A stretch of 64,000 bases of DNA from Echiichthys vipera (lineage: Eukaryota > Chordata > Actinopteri > Perciformes > Trachinidae): positions 31,383,004 to 31,447,003 of the forward strand of contig OY829651.1 in assembly GCA_963691815.1 (NCBI GenBank). The letters are read 5' to 3'. A program made the position numbers and the translations under genes. This document shows, one piece after another, positions 42,761-54,842 of this stretch. How positions within the stretch are numbered: the stretch's first letter is position 1; each line of letters starts with the position of its first letter. The notes under the pieces are model-generated. The model worked only from the letters and a program-made list of their open reading frames with translations, was not told the origin of the DNA and made no database searches.

Positions 42761-45637
42761 AAAATGGCATCTGGAAAAGAAAAGAAAACAAAGGGACTAA
42801 AGTTTCCAGAGTTACCTTGAGGAAGAGGGACAAGAATGGGAACATTATAGCTCAACACTTTAGGAAGAATCGATCTGGTCAGTAAAATATAATATAGTTC
42901 TACTGTTAATCACAAGTTGGTCAGCAGTAATGTTTCTTGCATTATGTTTTGTGTTTATAGTTAAACCGTGTGGCGCTAGGAAGCCCTCAGAAGTGGAGGA
43001 GTTGCTGACAGATGACATTCCTCAAGATGTCCTAAGTCTTGGTACACATATTGACATCTGATAGCTTAAATAGCTTAAAGACGACCTTTATGTTTCCATT
43101 TAAAAATGTGAAATTTAGGCAACTGACTTAAGTAGTGGCCGTGATTTTTTTTATGCACGTGCAGTAACAAAGCCATTATGGAAATGACTTTTCTGTCTTT
43201 AAATACACTGTCCTTTACATCAATTTTTGTGTTTTATTATTTTAGATCATCATCTTCAGAGACTAAAGTGGAGCAGACACCCACAATGTCAGCATGGACA
43301 AGAAAACAGTTAGTGTCTGAAAAAGAATTCAGAGCTGCAATGCCAGAGCTCTTGAATTCGAAATTGGGCGCAGAGACTGTAACTCCACATTGCTATCAGC
43401 AATGTAAAACAGCTGATGCTGGTTGGTGTGTAGTCAGAAAAGGGTAGGCTTGACACGGTACCAGATTGTAAAATTTTTCTGAATTTTGATATTTTCTGGG
43501 GGGTTTTGTGTGTGTGGATATTTTTTTTACAGGCAGAGCAGAGATGATAACTGTGCTTGCCATGGGATGGAACAACAGGAAGACAGAGAGTCTGCACAAG
43601 ACCCTGAAGTCTTTACTGCAAGTTAACATTTGTCATTTCATGGTTACTTTCTGTGGGCTTGAATACTGGCATCACAGGTTAAAGGAGTGACAACTTTGTT
43701 CAGCTCATGTCCTGTGACTGGTGTGGTGTGGAGGCATGGCAGAGCCATATGCTGGTTGGCTGCTGGCTTGCTGGATCGCTGTGTTTTTGTGCTGCATTGG
43801 CTACAAAAAATGAGCAGAACAATGGGCTTATGGTCCACTGACTAACTGCTACTGAGTTTAACAGTCCCTTCTCCTCACACCTTCCTCTGAAGAACATCCT
43901 CCCAACTAGCTGTGGCACACTTGACGGCCCCACTGGCGTGTGTTGTCATCATGACAACTCACAAAAATCACCATTAAGTGTTTTTGACATCAAATGACTG
44001 CAGCAAACAACTCAATGTCCTTTCTATCCAATTAGCATTCTTATATACGTATTGCATTCTTTCACCATAAAATAGCCTTTGTTATAACAAGGAAATAATT
44101 GTTTCATGAGGCACATAGTCTCTTTTGAGGACATACCTTTAAGAATATCCTCATCAATTTGTGCTTGAATGTTTTGCATGTTGTCATTTAGGTTTTTCAA
44201 TCATGATTAGAGATATACTCACTGATATTGTCCCCTTTTTTTAAAATAACATTTTTTCTGATACTATGAAATACGTTTGGTGTATTACATTCCACTAGAT
44301 AGTTGTCCTACATCTTAAGCCCTTGTCACACATGCACTGCAAACCTGAAACTATCTGAACATTTCCTGGTACAGCTGTGTGTGTACACAAATATCGGATT
44401 CAGTCGGACCGGGCATCAAATGGAGTTTACCCTCCCAGCTTAATAGTGCAAAGACTGGGTAATTCCAGAGTGTGCACATGTGTGAATACAGCTGCACGCT
44501 CCCCTTGCCTAAACCAAACTAAGTAGTTACATTAAGTGTGAACACATCTAAGTGTGTGCTGCATGTGTGAAAGAGAAACTCGGGACTATCTCCGGACCTG
44601 ATTCTCTGACATTATTCTGGGTTCAAATGTGAAAACATCTTTATTCTCTTATCTCTAATGCCCTATGTTAACATACCTTTTTACGGATCACACCATGACT
44701 TATCTATGTTTTTTGTTTTTTTTAAACATTCTAAATGTACTAAACAGAGAGCAGAAACCGAAGGAGCTAATCTTGAGAGTCTCAAGCAGGAGCTCAACAT
44801 CTCTCTGGAGGACACGGAGGAATGGGTGTGTGACGTCCAGCAGTGGGCAGCCACTGGTATGTGTTATGGTACATTTCGCTATAAGTTTTACAATACTATT
44901 TTTTTATGGTCAATTTTGCTTGTTTATGTTTTTCAAAAGAGACATGTAGCTCATAGTAGTAGTACTTGGGAGCTGGCCAGGTAAATTCCACTTGATGTCC
45001 AGTCTGACTGGATCAAGTATTTGTGTTTTCACATACTGATTGTCTAGATAATTTTATGTTTGCAGTGTATATGTGAAAGGGGCTTAAGTGTTTTACTTTT
45101 GTCCCATCTGTTCTCTTTTTCAAAACAGTGGTGAGTCTTCGCCTGAAGAGGCGACTTTTTGACCAGGTTATGCTGGTCAGGCCTATGGAAGAGGAAAAAG
45201 TTATAATTGTGAAGGAGATGACCCAGCATTGCCAGTACCTGAGAAAGGCCTTGGACAAAGTATACAGCCTCCTTCGTCACACTCAAGAGAATATCACGAA
45301 ACATAGTATGGTATGTAGTAGTACAGTCTCAGAGCTGGGCAGACAATCTGCATTTTAATGTTCATAAAGAGTTGTCTTATTTTCTATCTGATTATTATTA
45401 TTTATTTTTTTTACATTTTATTTTAGCACCTCCCAGAGAGCTGAGAGAAAAGGGATACAGGGGGCTGCTCTGTTGTCTGCTGCACAAGCTGCACATTCTG
45501 CAGCAGAAACTGAGCGCAGTCACCATTTTGACACTGAACCCTCCTTTTTCATGTTGGAGGAAGACAATGAGGACGTTGAAGAGGACAGTGACCAGGAGGA
45601 CAACAGCACTCCAGATATTTCAGAGGAAGAAATGTAA
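42761..45637 (+). pseudogene. KDZ (Kyakuja/Dileera/Zisupton) transposase-like gene lacking its core
   Basis: Proposed exons: about 42761-42877, 42961-43041, 43260-43443, 43533-43621, 44748-44856, 45129-45310 and 45437-45637; a noncoding exon may end at 41996. Phases agree within exons 1-3 and within exons 4-7 but not between 3 and 4. Exon 3 has a Cys-containing segment ('HCYQQCKTADAGWC') like the CxC domain that opens KDZ transposases. Exons 4-6 match the C-terminal helical region: 'VLAMGWNNRKTESLHKTL', 'LNISLEDTEEWVCDVQQWA', 'LRLKRRLFDQVML'. Exon 7 ends in an acidic tail ('EDNEDVEEDSDQED'). The large DDE-type catalytic part that belongs between exons 3 and 4 is absent; only 89 bp separate them. 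It is therefore a nonautonomous or dead copy. Confidence 0.6.
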
Positions 45638-46766
45638 AGCCTTTGAGGCTGTGATTCAGTTGTGGACATAAGGCCGCAGGCCGTGTGCCTTTTACATATT
45701 CACAGCTGTGATTATGTTCAGCACAACATCACTCCCTCTCGTGTGATATTGCTTTTATACATCCTTTCTACAAAGCACCAGACTGGAACTGGACTGTGGC
45801 TAAGCAACACATAACCATTTGTCTGTGCAATAGCTTGATACTTTGTGTAAGCTTGAAACTAACTGTTGTATAAAGTTTACATAACAGGTGACGAAAGATG
45901 TGCTCAGTTTTGGTCAGAGTGCTGTACTTGTTACTCGTGGAAGTTCAGTAAATGGCTGCATTTATATAGTGCCTAGTGCTGGACAGTGTGACCAATTATT
46001 TGTTTAAATATTTTAAAGGTTCTGTAAGTTTTACAGTATATCACAGTGGGATGTGTTTTATTTTGCATGAGAGTGGCATATTCTAATGTGAGTACATAGA
46101 ATATAAAAACATAGCGTTTTGAAATGTAACATTATTCGTTTCACAAATTGTTGTGCCATGGTGTTCTGGTTCATCCAGTATACCGGTGGCTCATTCAAAC
46201 ATTACTGTTATTACAAACGAGTTTTTTTCATACATCTAACATGTCTGGAGATAATCTTTAAAAATATTGTATTTTGTATGTAATAACAACGTAGACATGA
46301 AGAATTAAGCCTCACAAATAAATGTCTTATCTACAGCTTTGTCTAGTGAATGTTTATGATATATTATTTATGAGTTATTACAAAGCGAACAAATAGTTGG
46401 AATCCACAGATGCATCGTTTTCTATTGTTGCTATGGTGGTTGCCACGCACGCTGCGGAAGCCGGAAGTGGCTATAGAGACGGAGCCAGTCCGCTGCATGC
46501 AAACCCTAATTTACTTAAAACTAATAAATATTGTTCAAACACCTAGCATCTGAACTGTTTCTTAACATAAAGACCATATATATGAAGAAAAAGCGGGAGT
46601 TAGGCTATATTCAATATTTAAAGTATACGGCACATTATTTACTACCCTTTTTGCAAACCAGAAAACTGCATACCTATTTTAAGAATACATCTTTACTTTT
46701 TGTTGACATAGATAATCTTTATGTAATCTCAATACTAATCCAGCTGTTTTAGATATATGATATATG

Positions 46767-46767
<1 letters not shown>

Positions 46768-46842
<75 letters not shown>
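46768..46842 (+). repeat. (AT)n microsatellite
   Basis: About 37 AT dinucleotides, followed by a T run. Surrounding sequence 45640-47560 (interior of the composite element) contains no gene that I recognise. Confidence 0.95.
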
Positions 46843-46844
<2 letters not shown>

Positions 46845-47573
46845 TTTTTTTTTTGAACCCATTTATTTACAAACCGGAAGAACTACAGAAAACTACAACT
46901 ATGGCAGATAGCAGACCTTAGCGTTATTGCGCGGCTCATTGGAGTTGTAGTTCTTTAATTAAGGTTGTATTTTTCATAGAATTGGAAGTTGTAAATGTTG
47001 AAATGAGAATACATTGAGGAGTTTAAGGGCATAGTTAACACATTGATGTAATCAGATTTTTAAAATCAAATTATTCCATAGGTGAAAATTAATTTGACCC
47101 ATAATTGACAAAACCCAAAATTGTTGATTGTACTCATGTTATAGCTGGGGTCAAGAGCTCTCTATAACAGTTGGTCCCATTTCTGTATTTCTTTTTATTG
47201 CAGAATTATAAGCCCTCAAACAGGCCCTGAGGTCAAGGTTCAAAGTTCATTATTTCAAAAGAAGAATATTAATACTAACATATTATTACTCCCCAGGTCG
47301 AGACCTTTCCAATGATGTATTTGGTTTAGCTCTACAGCAAAGTTTGAATTTTTTCATGTCATGGACTCAGGTCATCCAAACCCTACATCCAGACAGCACT
47401 TTGAAGGCACATAAAAGTTTCTTTGTTTGTTTGTTTCTTTCATTCTTTGTTTGTTTCTTTGTTGACTGACATGAGTCACCTTCATATATCACAATATTCA
47501 CTGTGTATATGTTATTATTAGCCAATGCAAGCATTAAGAATGTTTTATGTATGACGCACAAATGCCGCGCGCG

Positions 47574-47576
<3 letters not shown>

Positions 47577-47625
<49 letters not shown>
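47577..47625 (+). repeat. (CA)n microsatellite
   Basis: About 24 CA units preceded by a GCGCGCG stretch. Confidence 0.95.
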
Positions 47626-47627
<2 letters not shown>

Positions 47628-47719
47628 GCTTTATTTGATGATGTAGATCAAATATCCTCAGCAACATATTATTACATATATAGATTATATGATTTTCAAA
47701 CCTGTGACAAGCTTCAGCT

Positions 47720-47880
47720 GCTTGATAACGAGCACATCATTAGAATCAGGTGTGTTGGACCAGGGAGAAACTCAAACATGCAGGACAGTGGCTCTCCAGG
47801 ACTGAAATTTGGGGAAGTTAACAAGGACCAAGGCTGTTGCCTAGCACGGGAATTACATTCAAATGTCTATAGCCTGTTAT
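47720..47880 (+). repeat. Interspersed repeat fragments (hAT-type end and R4)
   Basis: 'AATCAGGTGTGTTGGACCAG' and 'GCAGGACAGTGGCTCTCCAG' (47745-47805) have the form of the end of a common nonautonomous hAT element. The following 'GAAGTTAACAAGGACCAAGG' to about 47870 matches the repeat at 52310-52360. Confidence 0.5.
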
Positions 47881-48130
47881 CTATTATTTAGTATTTACCT
47901 TTTATTTATTTTCTGGTCTTTTTCCTTTTAATATGACAATATGATAATAAAAACCCATTCTGATTCGTTTGTGGTTCAATATTAATTGAGGAAGACACAT
48001 ACGAAATACGATTTTATTTGAAATATAATCAGCCATATATTCTTAAAAATATAATATTAAATTATATTAATGAGCCACTTCATATTTTACAATCACTGGC
48101 TATAAAATGTCTCATCAACAGAGCTAGTGA

Positions 48131-48282
48131 CGCTGACCGGCGGCAATTTGAGTTGGAATGCAGCCCATCCACGGCGGACAGCTCATAATAGTATTCGAAC
48201 ACACCACGCTGAGCGGCGGCAATTTGAGTTGGAATGCAGCCCATCCACGGCGGACAGCTCATAATAGTATTCGAACACACCA
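48131..48282 (+). repeat. 76-bp tandem duplication
   Basis: Two adjacent 76-bp copies (48131-48206 and 48207-48282) contain CGGCGGCAATTTGAG and CATCCACGGCGGACAGC and are almost identical, indicating a recent duplication. Flanking 48290-49950 shows no recognised gene. Confidence 0.9.
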
Positions 48283-49939
48283 CATCCGCCTTTAACACAA
48301 GCCAAACAAGCGCAACGGTGGCTGGGGGTAAAAACGTAGCCTTCCGTTATCCAAAACTGACAAAATAAAACTATATTTCTCAGATCCGAAAGAAATAATT
48401 ATAATCGATGGCCATTGCATTAACCCATCGTATTGTGAAGTTATTAAGGACTCTTTATCAGGAGATTGTTGAAAAAAATGCTTCCGGGAGGCGGGTCCTC
48501 GGTTCTCCAATGGGACTGCAGGATGATTTAAAACCCATGTCAAGTCATAAATGTATTCAAAAACAAAAGCCCAATTATTTACTTAGTAAAGGACAACAAT
48601 TATGAGTCTAAGCTAAGTGATTCTACGATTAAAACGTTATCCCTCTCTGGCATCTTCTTACCTTATCCTTATGGGTGTTATTACACCAGCCAAGAATGAG
48701 CATTTCAGATGAATCGATAAGGTGCCTGTAGATCATGGTGATTGTGAATACATTTAAAAGTTTATTTTTAGCTGTGTGAACAGGATGTACTCTTCCTTTT
48801 GTCTGGGTATTGTCTTCAGCGTACAAATACATAATACATAGAAAGAAACCCAGGGGATGGAAAAATATTTCTGCTTTAAGAAAAGGTGAGGGAATAAGCC
48901 AAAAAATAATTGTTTTACATCCACCTTTTTTCAGTAAATCATTCCATTTCTCATGTTTTTAAGACGGTGACTGAACACTAAATTTGCCAACAGTAAAAAT
49001 AACACAAAATGTTGGGTTTTTTTTGGGAAACTGCAACTACTACAATTCGCTCTTGAAAGGTTCTGAACGATCATAGAAATCAAGTGTATATGAAGGAACA
49101 CAGCCAGTAACTGGTATATGTGTTTTAAAAACATTTATTTTTGCAAAACATTTTTTTTCGGCTCCCAGGAGTTTTTCCATTTGTCCCCACTGTAAGACAG
49201 AAACACAGCAAGAAGTATTACTGTCAAATTGTTCATAATTTCTGAGAATATAACTGACACTGTACTATTTACAATGAGATATGGATTATACAGGTATGCA
49301 TGCATTCTTTTTTGAAAATGAGCTTATCATATTTAGACAGTGTATAAGAAAACTCCCCAACGTCTGTGTGAAAGGTATGGAGAAGGAATGGGGGCAACAG
49401 AACTGTTACACCCCTGAGCTTGCATTGGAGGTAGTCACAGAGACGCAACAGCACAGAGTCAACGTCTGTGTAAATGGGAAATTTGTATTGGGGAAAAAAA
49501 ATTGTAAATTTAGGTTTAATTTGACTAAAGAATGTATTGCCAGTATGAATCTTTTTTTCTTCATGTTTTTTGCCAAGTTAAATCTTGCAGTTTTGTGCCG
49601 TTTTATGAGGAATGTTTTTTTCTTAGATTGCATTAGACACCAGGCCAAAACTGAGAAAATTGTGGCGTTCACTTTTATAAGGTGATACAATTTTGAATCA
49701 TTTCACATTATAGTGATATTGCACAGGGGGTTTCTTGATTATGTTATATACTGTGAATTTATTTCAAGTCCAATGCACAATACTGCCCAAAACATTTGAC
49801 TGCTATATGACTTGCTTGACCCTCAGACTTTGCTGACCCTTATTAAACTGCAGTTAAAGTTGAAGACATTTTACTATTTTTATTAGTAGATTTTCCTCAT
49901 CTACAGTAAAATAAACTTAAGAACATACACACCATCCAG

Positions 49940-51960
49940 AGCAAGGCAGCCACTGCACCAACACCTCGGCACGGTCCTTAAAAAAGAAAGAAAGATATAA
50001 GGAACAATAAGTGTGTGACACTTGATTAGAGCACAAAACAGTTTGCTGTACAAACTGAACATGTCAGTACCAAATGAAAGAGACATAATACCACTATGGA
50101 ATCAATCAAGATTCATTATTCCGCATCAAATTGTGGAAGGACACAGTTAAAGACTGATGGGTAACCAGGTCTGCATTTTCATCCTAAGCCATGTTGTTCA
50201 CATGTTAACAAAGAAAAAAAGACTTTGCTTTGCTATATGCAGAAATATGTTGCAAAGGCAGTATTTCAAAGGAGTCTTGAAAATATAGCATGCACTGTGT
50301 ACATTACCGCTAAGAAGACTTTCATAAATCCTCTTAATTGTAATAAGGGCATTCCTGGCATCTTCTGTGTCCATTTCCCATGGACAGACACACTCGGCTG
50401 TAAACCCATCTGGAGCTCTGCTGGCAAGGAGGATGGGATGTCGATTGTGGAGCTGAAACAAAATTGGCACAAAATCACAAGACAGAAAATTGGATACATA
50501 AATGGAAGGTCATAATACAAAAAAAAAAATTTTATGCTTTCATACATATAAGCTATACATTGAGACTCAGAGTGAGGTCACTATAAACTGTTTTAGTAGC
50601 AATGAAAAAAACAAAAGACCTTGGTAACAAACACAGCTATTCCAATTCAGTGTGAGACAAGGGAAGCATCACATGCTTCAATATCTAAAAACACAGCTAA
50701 CGCTACAAACTATCCAATTACATTTTATTCATGGTATCTAATCATAACAGAAGTAGTCTCAGGACACTTTTCATAAAGAGCAGGTCAAAACCACACTATA
50801 AGATATCAAAGACCGTCAGATATGCGTTAAGGAACAACTTCCGAATTCTAATCCTGCAATGTAAATGTTCATTTTCAGGATATTTTATCCAAAATTGATA
50901 GATAGCAATGTGTTTATATATATGCAATAACAGCGGGCTCCGATCTAGTAGTACATAACCCTGTTCACCAGTGACTTAGGGCGCACTCACACTGTCCTTC
51001 CGCACCGCGCCTTGGGCTTTAGGGTACTTGTCCCCCCTTCCTCTCCCCCCGCGCCCCAGGCCTGTTTGTACTCACACTGCCTGGGCCTCGTGCAAATGCT
51101 TCACATGTCACATGCATTGATTGACGTCATCGCCATGCGTCTCTTTGTTTACAAATCTTTCCATAGACCTCTGAGTTTTTGTGCGTCTTGTCGACTGTTT
51201 TTGAATATTTTCATCGACCAAATCTGCAGTAAACACTCCACCTCCGCATCACACCAACGTGAACCTTTCACCGCCATTGTTGTTGTTGTTAAATGTCTGT
51301 GCATGGTCCGTCCTTCTATTTACTATGTCCGAACAGGCGCACATAAATGACGTCAGAACCGCCATAGGCATCGTGCTTGGCTCGTACATGTTCAAACGGG
51401 CTCTACAAAAGCCCACCTCTCTCAGGCGGGCTGTGGACGGCCCAACGGCCGCAGTTATACCCGGAGCGGTTGCACTCACACTGGTCAAACGCACTAGGCT
51501 TTAGCCGAAAAACCAGTTTTGGCCCGGTGCGGAAGGACAGTGTGAGTGCGCCCTTAGGTAGAGTGAAAACAAGACAACAAGACAAGACAATTGGGAGTGG
51601 TACAGTAAATCGAGAATTCAGGATTGTCTTGCACAATAAAACAAAGATGAGTGTTAAATTGCTGCAAAAGCAAATAAGGTAAGAGAAATATAGCAATGTA
51701 AATGTAAAGATCAGCAATTTATTACTTATTATTTATGACAACTGTCTGAAAGAAAAAAAATAACCTACCAGTAAATTTGTTGCATCATACATTTTGTTGA
51801 TGCTGCAGTTTTTTTTGTGTGTTTCCAATCGTGGCCAAAATTTCTTCTTTTGATTTTCTAATTTTTTTTTGTAAGGCTGCTTGGCCCCGCACTGCTTACA
51901 CATCTTGCTGGCCACACCAATCGTTTCCTTGCATGTGATGCATTGTTTTTGAGTAGGCAT
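49940..51960 (-). CDS. CxxC zinc-ribbon protein gene in the KDZ-type element
   Basis: On the minus strand a coding exon 51960-51769 starts exactly at an acceptor (CTGTCTCCAG|ATGCC) and reads 'MPTQKQCITCKETIGVASK', then 'CKQCGAKQPYKKKLE': two CxxC pairs, a zinc ribbon, then a Lys-rich helix. It ends phase 0 at a GTAGGT donor. Exon 50452-50308 follows ('LHNRHPILLASRAPDGFTAECVCPWEMDTEDA'-like, cited here as 'LHNRHPILLASRAP' and 'AECVCPWEMDTEDARNALI'). A possible third exon from 49976 reads 'AEVLVQWLPCSGW', but its phase does not fit, so an exon may be missing or the copy decayed. A noncoding exon ends at a donor at 52972. I recall similar proteins in many copies in fish genomes but know no function. 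Confidence 0.6.
50708..50805 (+). repeat. Fragment of teleost repeat R2
   Basis: 'ATTACATTTTATTCATGGTA', 'CAGAAGTAGTCTCAGGACAC' and 'AGGTCAAAACCACACTA' follow the order of the R2 family seen at 20725. Confidence 0.5.
50979..51553. mobile_element. PIF/Harbinger-type MITE with TTA duplication
   Basis: A 575-bp unit has terminal inverted repeats of about 33 bp (GGGCGCACTCACACTGTCCT at the left and its reverse complement at the right) flanked by TTA on both sides (50976-50978 and 51554-51556). A TTA/TAA 3-bp duplication with GGG-starting ends is typical of PIF/Harbinger. It lies in the intron between the first two coding exons of the zinc-ribbon gene. It has no transposase. Confidence 0.85.
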
Positions 51961-52212
51961 CTGGAGACAGAAACAGAAATAAGAAATGAGAACACTGCAT
52001 GCTGTGTTACCAGTGAATAATAAATTAACACAATAAATACAGTGCTCTTACATGTTGGCCTTCAAAGAAAACTGCTACAGCATAATACTACTCAGGACCT
52101 GTGTCCCCAAATTAGTTTTTTTTCCAAGTCAATTTATAAAAACTGTATATGTGATAGTTTCTTGAGGGCTCTAGAAGGTAACAATAAATGCTTGTTATGA
52201 ATTAAGAAATAC

Positions 52213-52368
52213 CTATAGACCTTTTCAAAGATGTAAACTTAAACATTCCAAAACAGTTCTAGTTTATTTCCTGTTGCAGTGTATGTGAATGACACCAGCT
52301 GTCAGGAAGTAAACAAGGAACAAGGCTGTTGCCTAGCAATGGAATTCCGTTGAAAAGGTCTATTGAAA
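52213..52368. mobile_element. Short terminal-inverted-repeat MITE
   Basis: The ends TATAGACCTTTTCAA and TTGAAAAGGTCTAT are inverted copies about 150 bp apart. The interior part AAACAAGGAACAAGGCTGTTGCC recurs near 47815. It is a small nonautonomous element upstream of the coding exons of the zinc-ribbon gene. Confidence 0.7.
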
Positions 52369-53064
52369 ACAAAATACGTTAGGTGGTATATTAACAAATG
52401 CATTCTTCCTTAAAACATGCACAAATAGTCACAAACATAGTAAATGGGTCACATATTTGACGGTACACCTGTTTTGTCTGTCCTCTACCGTGTCTTATGT
52501 ATTCCTGACTTTGCACCTGTACGTGTCTTTACGTAATCTAGGGTGTCTAAAAATATATTTTAATCTCAACTAGACAGCCTGATTAAAAGAAAAGATTAAA
52601 TATAAAATACATATCATTTTAGCTTACCATTTCATGTAACGTAAGACTAATTGGGAGCGTGTAAACGCATATAACGTTAAACACCTAAAACAATAACGAT
52701 GAGCGATCTCTTTCAATTAATATTAGCTATTGTGAAAACGGATATTTATACAAATCATCATCAAAGTTAAATATCACGTTAGAGGTTGTCCGCGCTAGCT
52801 GACTAGCTTTCTTAGTTAAATGAATGTTAACTGAGCTCTTAAAACATTATACAGCCGATAATAATCTAGTTTCTATTACATTAATAGGCGGCGAAAGGAC
52901 AAAGAATGCAATGATTTACACATTTGATCGTTCTCAAATAGTTTTTAGCACTATTTATTACTAGCTACTTACCTTTAATAGTCCGTGTGTCAAGCGATGA
53001 AAAAGGATGTAATCAAATAGACCCACAATGCACCATGGACACATGCGAAAAGAGGAATACGTCC

Positions 53065-53215
53065 TGCCTACGTTCAAACCCGACGCAGGGGGCTTTCAAC
53101 TCATTTAAGGACTTCCATGAGCTTCAAATATGGACGTTTAAGGAGAGCCCAAAACTTCAGATGTGGACGTTAAAGGATAGCCCTAAGCTTCAAATATCGC
53201 CTCGGACGGACTTAG
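53065..53215 (-). repeat. Right subterminal repeat of the KDZ-type element
   Basis: It contains the inverted copy of the 41514-41604 block and one AACCCGACGCAGGGGGCTTT motif in the same direction as at the left end. It lies just outside the candidate noncoding first exon of the minus-strand zinc-ribbon gene. Confidence 0.75.
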
Positions 53216-53262
53216 TTCTGGTGTTAATTATTAAATTATAATATACATAACTCCAATTGTCA

Positions 53263-53974
53263 TTTGTGTAGGTGCAACCGGCATCCAAAGATGATTGTTC
53301 ATTTTCTGGATTAACTCGAACTGTCAGTTTGATTACAGTAGGCCCACAGCCTGCTGGAACAAAGACCTCAAAAGTTTGGCTGCCATGCCCTCTCCCCCAC
53401 AACAGGTCACACCCAGGTGTGAATCCTCCACGGTCACCCAAACTGTTCATTTGAATTGACCCCCAGGTGATGACATCATCCGGGCCTATATAAAGTGAAG
53501 CACACAATCTCTCGCCCTCTTTCTACTGAATCTCTTTCTACCGGATCATCCTCCTACTCTCCTCCATCTCTACGCAATCACTCAACTCCAGGAGACCAGC
53601 TTCCAGCTGTCCCCTCGGCCCTGGACCTGGCCTATGGCGTGGGATCACCACAAAGGTTAACCAACCGGTTACCCTCAACTGAGCCCAGCACAGAGCGATC
53701 CGAATCCTCTTTTGCCTAAGAGCCACAATCAGACAAGAACTACCACGGAGCTTTCTTTCTTCAACCCAGCTGCTGGCATCAAGCAATGCGCAACATCTCC
53801 CATCTCATGGACTGGTAACTAATCACCAACTGGGCATTACTACATGTTATAGGACTGTATGAACGGCTAGATACCATTATAACTTTGTCATAAGAACTGA
53901 GAGATCAGGCTTCCGGCCTTTGTGTAACAAAGAGAATGTTCACACCTTCTTCGAGCCCCCACCTCTTCTCTTTG

Positions 53975-54008
<34 letters not shown>

Positions 54009-54150
54009 GCACACACACACACATACACACAAACATACGTTTGCTGTTAGCTTTAGTTAGTTTATTGTGTTTTGTTTGTTGCATTTATTAACCTGTTAAT
54101 AAATGTTTGTGTTTACCATATGTCTGATTATTTAATATTACACAACGATG
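53263..54150 (+). repeat. LTR-like segment with TATA box and polyadenylation signal
   Basis: A TATA-like box ('GGGCCTATATAAAGTGAAGC', about 53482) is followed after about 600 bp by AATAAA (about 54099) and a short T-rich tail, the layout of a retroelement LTR (U3-R-U5). A (TC)n(AC)n microsatellite is at 53975-54020. There are no retroelement genes or second copy in the window. Sequence 54150-54840 is A/T-rich with no gene recognised. Confidence 0.4.
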
Positions 54151-54842
54151 AATGAGCCAGCTTCTACTAAGAAAAGAACTTCTTAAATCCTTCAACTAAT
54201 TAAACTATTATATTTATCGGTGTTTAACCCTTAATTAGTAGTTTAATATATTTTTATGAGACTTTAATATTAGTTATCACTCCGTCTATGACGGTGGTGC
54301 CCCGAGGAACTCTGCTTTGACTAGAGTCATTTTTATTATTATCTTTGATAATTATTGGTGATAACTAATATTTCCTTGATTAACGGTAAGTTTATTGAGA
54401 ATACTCAATCTCATAATCTGAACGTGAGTCAAGGCACTATATTTGATTGGTTCTCCGTGTGACATTTTTAATAAATTGAAGTTATTAATTTTTAGTAATT
54501 TTTCTTTATTAATTTTCCTTATCAAATATTTCATTTGATAGTCACTATTGATCCAATTAAACCCAAAGTACCTACATTTGTGTTTGAATGTATATATGAT
54601 AAAGTAATCAGACTTTAACCTGTGGAAGGTTACACACGTCATATGTCAAGTATTGACAGCATATTATATATTCTGTGACCCCAATTGCAACAGGACTATT
54701 ATGCAAGAACAAAAGCACATACTATATTTGTGTCTTTGATACTGTAATCAACTGAAAGCAAACATTTCTAAGATACTATAAGACAATACAAGAGGAACCT
54801 CAAACAACTTAAATAAACCCTCTGTTTAATTTTTATTTGCAG

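Larger units (their letters stand above)
41380..53225. mobile_element. Composite KDZ-type DNA element with two convergent genes
   Basis: A block of about 92 bp at 41514-41604 recurs inverted at 53118-53210 with about one difference. A second motif (AACCCGACGCAGGGGGCTTT) occurs three times at the left (near 41472, 41620 and 41735) and once at the right (near 53077). These look like subterminal repeats of one element about 11.8 kb long. Inside, a KDZ-like transposase gene runs inward from the left and a zinc-ribbon gene inward from the right; each has a candidate noncoding first exon near its terminus. No target duplication could be established, so the exact ends are uncertain. Zisupton elements described in fish are similarly large. 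Confidence 0.55.

Noticed and set aside
44313..45090. Inverted CTTAAGCCC...CACTGC ends suggesting a 780-bp MITE
   Set aside because: The pair would enclose the well-phased exon at 44748-44856. The match is only about 22 of 27 bases, so two separate small repeats or chance are as likely.
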